NCBI RefSeq assembly: GCF_900108335.1
Contig: NZ_FNVT01000001.1
Span: 372,001-436,000, forward strand
Source: Nonomuraea solani
GTDB taxonomy: Bacteria > Actinomycetota > Actinomycetes > Streptosporangiales > Streptosporangiaceae
DNA: 64,000 nt
Direction of reading: 5' to 3'
Below, in pieces: positions 57,900 through 64,000 of the stretch (the first letter of the stretch is position 1; the number at the start of each line of letters is the position of its first letter). The translations under genes were made by a program, and so were the position numbers. Under the pieces are notes generated by a model, which was given only the letters and a program-made list of their open reading frames with translations, was not told the DNA's origin and searched no databases.

Positions 57900-59906
57900 T
57901 CAGCGCAACGGCGGTTCGGCGTTCTTCGCCCTCTCCAGCGCCAGCTCCGGCCACCATTCGCCGGCCTGCGGGGTTACGATGCCGCGCTCCGGGTCCTTCT
58001 CACCGTCGGTGCCGCGGCGGCACCGGCCGCTCGACGTGCCCGCGCGGGCGATCCACAGGTAGGCGTCGACCAGCTCATCGTTCGTCTCCGTCGTGGGCCG
58101 CGGGCCGACACCCCTGTCCGGCGGGTTGCACCACGTCTGCGGGTCTTTGTAGAGCCCCTTCTTCGGGGACCAGGAGCCCTTGCCGTTTCTCGCGGTGTCG
58201 ACGACGAAGTGCGGCTGCTTCGCCGGATCCGGCCGGAGACCGTCAGGGCAGCCCTTCCTGCCGTGCGTCAACTGGATGCCGACGCAGGTGGACAGCGCCT
58301 TGCCGTACAGGATGGCCTTCTCCGTGGCCTGGTGGGCGGTGGCATTGACGAAGAACCCGTCCGCCTTGTCCACCCCCGCGCCGACCAGCCGCTCCGCCAT
58401 TTCGGCGGCGCCCGGGTAGAGCTCCACGCCGCCGTCGAGGTAGACGGCCGTGTTCGGGCCGGCCTTGAGGATCGCCACCGCCTTTCTGACGTCCTGGTAA
58501 CGCTGCTCGGCGGTGCCCGCCATCGCGCACTGCTTGGTGCCGGGGGTCTTGACCAGGCTGGACGGCTCCAGGATGACCGCCGCCCTGGCCTGCCCGATCC
58601 GCTGGGCGATGCCCTCCAACCAGTTCTGGTACGTGTTCATGTCGGTGTCGGCGGGAACGCAGTCGCCGCCCGGCATGGAGTTGATCAGGAACACGGGGAC
58701 GCCCTGCCCGGCTCTGGCCAGCGTCTCCTCGACCGTGACCGGGGCCTCGGTGCCGGCCAGGCGGATGGCATGGGGGACCTTGGCCAGCTTGGCCATCAGC
58801 TCCGAGTCCGCCGGCCGGTCCTTCTCCCAAGCCCTGGCCTGCTTGTCGGCCGCCGGTTCGGGCGGGGCGTAGAAGAGGACGTTCTGCTGCGCCGTCAGCG
58901 GGTTCTTGACGCTGAGAGTTTTCGTCGTGGGGGCGTCGTCCTGACCGGGCAGGGCGATCGCGGCCGTCACCCCGGCCGCCGCGACCACCACGGCCGCGAC
59001 CCCGGCCACCAGCTTCCGCTTCTGGGCCGGCGGCCGGGTCGGCGGAGCGGTTTCCCGGCCCGGTTCGCTCTCCTGGACCGGTTCGCTCTCCTCGACCGGC
59101 GGGATCGTGCCTGAACCGCTCAACCGGTCCATGAGGTCCTGGGCCGTGGGACGCTCGGCGGGGCTCTTGGTCAGGGAGGCCGCGACCAGGTCGCGCAGGG
59201 GCCCCGTGAGGCCGGTGAGGGCAGGGGCCTCGTTGATGATGCGCAGCAGGATCTCCGGGACGGAGCCCGTACCGAAGGGGGCGTTGCCACTGGCGGCGAA
59301 GGCCACCGTGCAGCCCCACGAGAAGATGTCCGACGGCGGCCCGATCGTGGCGCCCGAGATCTGCTCGGGCGACATGTACGACGGCGTCCCCACGATCGCG
59401 CTGCTCATCTCCGCGTCCATCAACTGCGCGATGCCGAAGTCGATGACCTTGGGGCCCACCTGGGAGAGCAGCACGTTCGCCGGCTTGAGGTCGCGGTGGA
59501 CCACCCCGGCCCCGTGGATGGCGCGCAGGGCCATGGCCATCGCGGCGGCCAGCCCGTCCAGCTCCGACCCCTTCAGCGGCCCCGACCGGCGGACCGCCTC
59601 CCCGAGACTGGGACCTTCGACGTATTCCGTGACCAGGTAGGCCACGTCGCCCTCCACGTCGGCGTCCAGCACAGGGGCGGTACAGAAGCGGGCGACCCGC
59701 TTGGCGGCCGCCACCTCGCGGGCGAAACGGCGCCGGAAGTCGGCGTGGGCGTCCATCCTGGCGTGGATCAGCTTGACGGCCACCCGCGTGTCGTCAGGGC
59801 CCTGCCCCAGGTAGACGACGCCCATGCCGCCCTCGCCCAGCCGCCCGAGGAGGGCGTAAGGTCCCACCTGCCGCGGATCCCTGTCCCTCAGCGCCTCCAA
59901 GGTCAT
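57900..59906 (-). CDS. Transmembrane Ser/Thr kinase fused to a GH6 cellulase-like ectodomain
   Basis: The 668-aa product has an N-terminal PknB-type kinase that looks active: G-loop GRLGEGGMGV (21-30), K45 in VAVK, HRDLKPAN (137-144) and DFG (156-158). A Pro/Glu linker and one membrane helix (about 299-319) follow. Residues 340-660 match glycoside hydrolase family 6: FLINSMPGGDC (D415), AVILEPSSL (444-452), YLDGG (D491), WCNPPDRG (592) and the final WWPELAL. Compared with remembered GH6 sequences the acid Asp of EPD is S449 and the base Asp of the SDG segment is S626, while D415, D491 and four Cys remain. Likely a carbohydrate-sensing receptor kinase. Confidence 0.85.
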   Translation of the reverse strand: MTLEALRDRDPRQVGPYALLGRLGEGGMGVVYLGQGPDDTRVAVKLIHARMDAHADFRRRFAREVAAAKRVARFCTAPVLDADVEGDVAYLVTEYVEGPSLGEAVRRSGPLKGSELDGLAAAMAMALRAIHGAGVVHRDLKPANVLLSQVGPKVIDFGIAQLMDAEMSSAIVGTPSYMSPEQISGATIGPPSDIFSWGCTVAFAASGNAPFGTGSVPEILLRIINEAPALTGLTGPLRDLVAASLTKSPAERPTAQDLMDRLSGSGTIPPVEESEPVQESEPGRETAPPTRPPAQKRKLVAGVAAVVVAAAGVTAAIALPGQDDAPTTKTLSVKNPLTAQQNVLFYAPPEPAADKQARAWEKDRPADSELMAKLAKVPHAIRLAGTEAPVTVEETLARAGQGVPVFLINSMPGGDCVPADTDMNTYQNWLEGIAQRIGQARAAVILEPSSLVKTPGTKQCAMAGTAEQRYQDVRKAVAILKAGPNTAVYLDGGVELYPGAAEMAERLVGAGVDKADGFFVNATAHQATEKAILYGKALSTCVGIQLTHGRKGCPDGLRPDPAKQPHFVVDTARNGKGSWSPKKGLYKDPQTWCNPPDRGVGPRPTTETNDELVDAYLWIARAGTSSGRCRRGTDGEKDPERGIVTPQAGEWWPELALERAKNAEPPLR

Positions 59907-59941
59907 AGATCGTCAGGTTAGTCCCGAGTGCTCCTCCGCGC

Positions 59942-60925
59942 CTACAGCTCCAGCCGCCACTCGGTCCACTCGTCGAAGAGCTCGAACCCCATGGCCTCGT
60001 TGATGGCGAGCATGTGGGCGTTGGAGGTGGCGTTCCAGGTGATGACGCGTTCGATGTGCGGCTCGTGTTCCCGCAGCGCGAGCAGGTTGCCGAGCTTGAG
60101 CAGCAGCCCCAGGCGGTGGCCCCGGTGCTCGCGCAGCACCGTCGTGTCGGACTGGGCGGCCCACGTGTGGGAGCGGTCGGTCCTGACGTACACGCGCGTG
60201 TAGCCCGCGGGCGCGCCGTCGGAGTCGCGGCGGGCGATCGCGGTGTAGCAGGTCTCGCCGAGTCCGGGGATGCGCTGGTCGCGGTCACGGACTCGGTCGA
60301 GGGTGAAGGTGACGTTCTCGACGCCGCCGTCACGCGGGGCGTCGTTCATGCCGTTCATGAGCGTCGCCAGGTCCGGCAGCAGTTCGGGGGCGGCCGGGCC
60401 GATCGAGAGCTCCAGGCTGTAGCCCTTGGCCTCGGGCATCAGGCGTTCCAGGGCGGGCCAGTCGGCCTGGGTGAGGTCGAGCGTGCGGCGGGCCTGCCGC
60501 AGGGCCACCGTCATGCCGTGGGCCTCGGCGAACCGGGCGCCGCTGCCGGTGGCCGGGGTCTCGGTGAGGACCAGGCTCCTGCCGTGCGTGCGCAGACGGT
60601 CCAAGGCATGCTCGAACAGGGCCGAGCCGAGGCCGCGGCCCGCGCGCTCCGGGCGTACGGCGAGGGGGAACAACCAGCCCATGTGGGTGTTGTCGAGCTG
60701 GGAGAGCGACAGCGCGTAGCCGCCCGCCACCTTGCCGTCCTCGACCACCGCCCACGCCTCGGGCCGCTCACCAGGGGTGTGCGTGAAGATGTCGCGGCGG
60801 AAACGGGCGTAGGAGAGCAGAGGGCCCGGGTCGTCGGCGGCCGAGGAGGCCGCGAACGCGTCGTGAAGCCCTCTGATCAGGTCCTCGTCCGGCCGGTCGT
60901 CGAGTTCGATGGGCTGGATGCGCAT
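59942..60925 (-). CDS. Double GNAT acetyltransferase
   Basis: A 327-aa protein with two tandem GNAT domains. The N-terminal one has the acetyl-CoA loop VRPERAGRGLGSALFEHAL; the C-terminal one has REHRGHRLGLLLKLGNLLAL and ends NAHMLAINEAMGFELFDEW. Such pairs often acetylate antibiotics, arylamines or peptides; the substrate is unknown. The start MRIQPIELDD at 60925 is preferred over the long Arg/Pro-rich extension. Confidence 0.88.
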   Translation of the reverse strand: MRIQPIELDDRPDEDLIRGLHDAFAASSAADDPGPLLSYARFRRDIFTHTPGERPEAWAVVEDGKVAGGYALSLSQLDNTHMGWLFPLAVRPERAGRGLGSALFEHALDRLRTHGRSLVLTETPATGSGARFAEAHGMTVALRQARRTLDLTQADWPALERLMPEAKGYSLELSIGPAAPELLPDLATLMNGMNDAPRDGGVENVTFTLDRVRDRDQRIPGLGETCYTAIARRDSDGAPAGYTRVYVRTDRSHTWAAQSDTTVLREHRGHRLGLLLKLGNLLALREHEPHIERVITWNATSNAHMLAINEAMGFELFDEWTEWRLEL

Positions 60926-60999
60926 GCGCTCAGCAAATCGCAGGCGACCAGGGGAAGCGAACGATTTTCCGGCTTGGTTTCCGCTCGGGGTTCGCGCCG

Positions 61000-61245
61000 C
61001 TACTGGCGGTAGTTCTCCACCTCGCGGGCCGGGCGGGCGCCGGCGCCCTCGGGGTCCGCGCCCGCGTCGCGCCTGGCCCTGCGCTGCCTGAGCAGATCCC
61101 AGCACTGGTCGAGGGCGCTTTCCAGCTCCCTGATGCGCGCGTGCTCCTCGTCGGAGGTGACGTCGCCCGCTGAGAGTTTGTCGCGCAGCTCGTGCTCTTC
61201 GGTGACCAGAGCGCTGATCCTGGTGAGAATCTCGTCGTCCCGCAT
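61000..61245 (-). CDS. DUF2630 family protein
   Basis: The 81-aa helical protein (MRDDEILTRISALVTEEHEL then EHARIRELESALDQCWDLLR and QRRARRDAG) matches the DUF2630 pattern of small coiled-coil actinobacterial proteins. Function unknown. The ATG at 61245 is used; upstream in-frame residues are not conserved-looking. It is divergent from the DDAH-like gene, 38 bp between starts. Confidence 0.85.
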   Translation of the reverse strand: MRDDEILTRISALVTEEHELRDKLSAGDVTSDEEHARIRELESALDQCWDLLRQRRARRDAGADPEGAGARPAREVENYRQ

Positions 61246-61283
61246 GCCCAAGACTCTAATCATCGCGTGATAGAACACGCCCT

Positions 61284-62030
61284 ATGTCTGGTATCGCGCT
61301 GGTAAGGAAGCCCGGCTCCCGGCTCGCCGAGGGCATCGTGACGCACATCGAGCGCGAACCTGTGGACCATGAGCGGGCTCTCGTCCAGCACGACGCCTAT
61401 GTCGAGGCCCTGGCCGCTCATGGGTGGCGGCCCGTGCACGTACCGGTTGCCGAGGATCTGCCCGACTCTCCGTTCGTGGAGGACACGGTGGTGGTGTCGG
61501 GGCGGGTGGCCGTACTGACCAGGCCGGGGGCGCCGGAACGGCGGCCCGAGGTGGAGTCCGTGGCGGCGGTCGTGCGGGAGCTGGGGCTGAAGGCGGTCAG
61601 GATCGCGCGGCCCGGCACGCTCGACGGCGGCGACGTCCTGCAGTCAGGCCCCACCGTGTACGTGGGCAGGTCCGCCCGCACCAACCCCGAGGGCATCACG
61701 CAGTTGACCGCCCTGCTGCCCGAGCGGCAGGTCGTGCCCGTGGACATGCGGGGTGTGCTGCACCTGAAGTCGGCCGTGACCGCCCTGCCCGACGGCACGC
61801 TGATCGGGGATCCCCGGCACGTGGACCTGCCCGGGCTGCTGGTGCCGGAGGAGGAGGCGGGCGCGCACGTGGTGCCGCTGGGCGGGGACCGCGTGCTGCT
61901 GGCCGCGTCGGCGCCGGCGACGGCCGCCATGCTGGAGCGGCGCGGGTTTGCCACGATAAAAGTGGATATTTCAGAGTATGAGAAGCTAGAAGGCTGCGTC
62001 ACTTGCCTCAGCGTCCTCATCGCCGACTGA
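61284..62030 (+). CDS. Dimethylarginine dimethylaminohydrolase-like amidinohydrolase
   Basis: The 248-aa product is a pentein-fold enzyme. It shows DSPFVEDTVVV (substrate Asp/Glu region), LDGGDVLQ, the catalytic His in VLHLKSAVT and the nucleophile Cys in the final EGCVTCLSVLIAD, most likely C241. DDAH converts methylated arginine to citrulline and dimethylamine; related enzymes act on arginine. An N-terminal ATG start at 61284 fits the family. It is a monocistronic gene upstream of leuA. Confidence 0.9.
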   Translation: MSGIALVRKPGSRLAEGIVTHIEREPVDHERALVQHDAYVEALAAHGWRPVHVPVAEDLPDSPFVEDTVVVSGRVAVLTRPGAPERRPEVESVAAVVRELGLKAVRIARPGTLDGGDVLQSGPTVYVGRSARTNPEGITQLTALLPERQVVPVDMRGVLHLKSAVTALPDGTLIGDPRHVDLPGLLVPEEEAGAHVVPLGGDRVLLAASAPATAAMLERRGFATIKVDISEYEKLEGCVTCLSVLIAD

Positions 62031-62040
62031 CGCTCCCACG

Positions 62041-63943
<1,903 letters not shown>

Positions 63944-63952
63944 CCCCTGCGT

Positions 63953-63983
63953 TAGGGCCCCCGGTTCTCGGGGGCCCTATTCG
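63953..63983 (+). terminator. Terminator after leuA
   Basis: A perfect 11-bp stem (TAGGGCCCCCG with CGGGGGCCCTA, 63953-63963 and 63969-63979) with loop GTTCT, followed by TTC. It lies 10 bp after the leuA stop. The T-run is weak, as is common in high-GC genomes. Confidence 0.85.
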
Positions 63984-64000
63984 CCGGGAGTGCAGCGGTA

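Overview
The window is GC-rich actinobacterial chromosome. It has GTG/ATG starts, 4-bp ATGA and GTGA gene overlaps, and strong G/C bias at third codon positions. Gene content and order (comEC-holA, rpsT, lepA, hemW, hrcA-dnaJ-rsmE, HIT-phoH-ybeY-corC-era, leuA) fit a filamentous actinomycete, most likely Streptosporangiaceae such as Nonomuraea. The genus is inferred from protein flavour, not measured. No rRNA, tRNA, CRISPR array, prophage or insertion sequence was recognised.

Layout. 1-3.3 kb: 3' part of comEC, a decayed protease tail, and holA. 3.8-13.9 kb: an accessory block with an epoxide hydrolase, a divergent marR/MFS pair, and an ABC system of two ATPases and two very large FtsX-type permeases. 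14.1-17.3 kb: rpsT with a clear terminator, a membrane-anchored glycosidase-like protein, and lepA. 17.3-24.4 kb: a thioesterase, a GNAT enzyme, an ABC exporter pair, a secreted chitinase with a palindromic operator candidate, and an orphan StyA-like flavoprotein. 24.5-39.6 kb: the conserved core hemW, hrcA (with CIRCE)-dnaJ-rsmE, an ECF sigma factor with its membrane partner, HIT, phoH carrying an intein, ybeY, corC, a degenerate cytidine deaminase homologue, a Nudix hydrolase and era.

39.6-49.3 kb is a nitrogen module. The urease operon ureABCFGD reads left and the urea ABC transporter urtABCDE reads right, from one shared control region. An AfsR/BTAD-type regulator lies convergent to urtE. 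51.9-56.5 kb holds a Ubl/Mut7-C protein and a TAXI solute receptor next to a two-component system. 56.5-62.0 kb holds an MHS transporter, a transmembrane Ser/Thr kinase whose outside part is a GH6 cellulase-like domain, a double GNAT, a DUF2630 protein and a DDAH-like hydrolase. The window ends with leuA, preceded by a 14-codon leucine-rich leader peptide and followed by a terminator.

Most unusual items: (1) the kinase-GH6 fusion, where both expected catalytic Asp positions of the glycosidase appear to be Ser, suggesting a carbohydrate sensor; (2) a class 3 intein with a LAGLIDADG endonuclease domain in PhoH; (3) a probable leaderless leu leader peptide with an attenuator hairpin; (4) an AbrB-like tail on an ABC ATPase. 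Tandem repeats recur both between genes and inside protein linkers.
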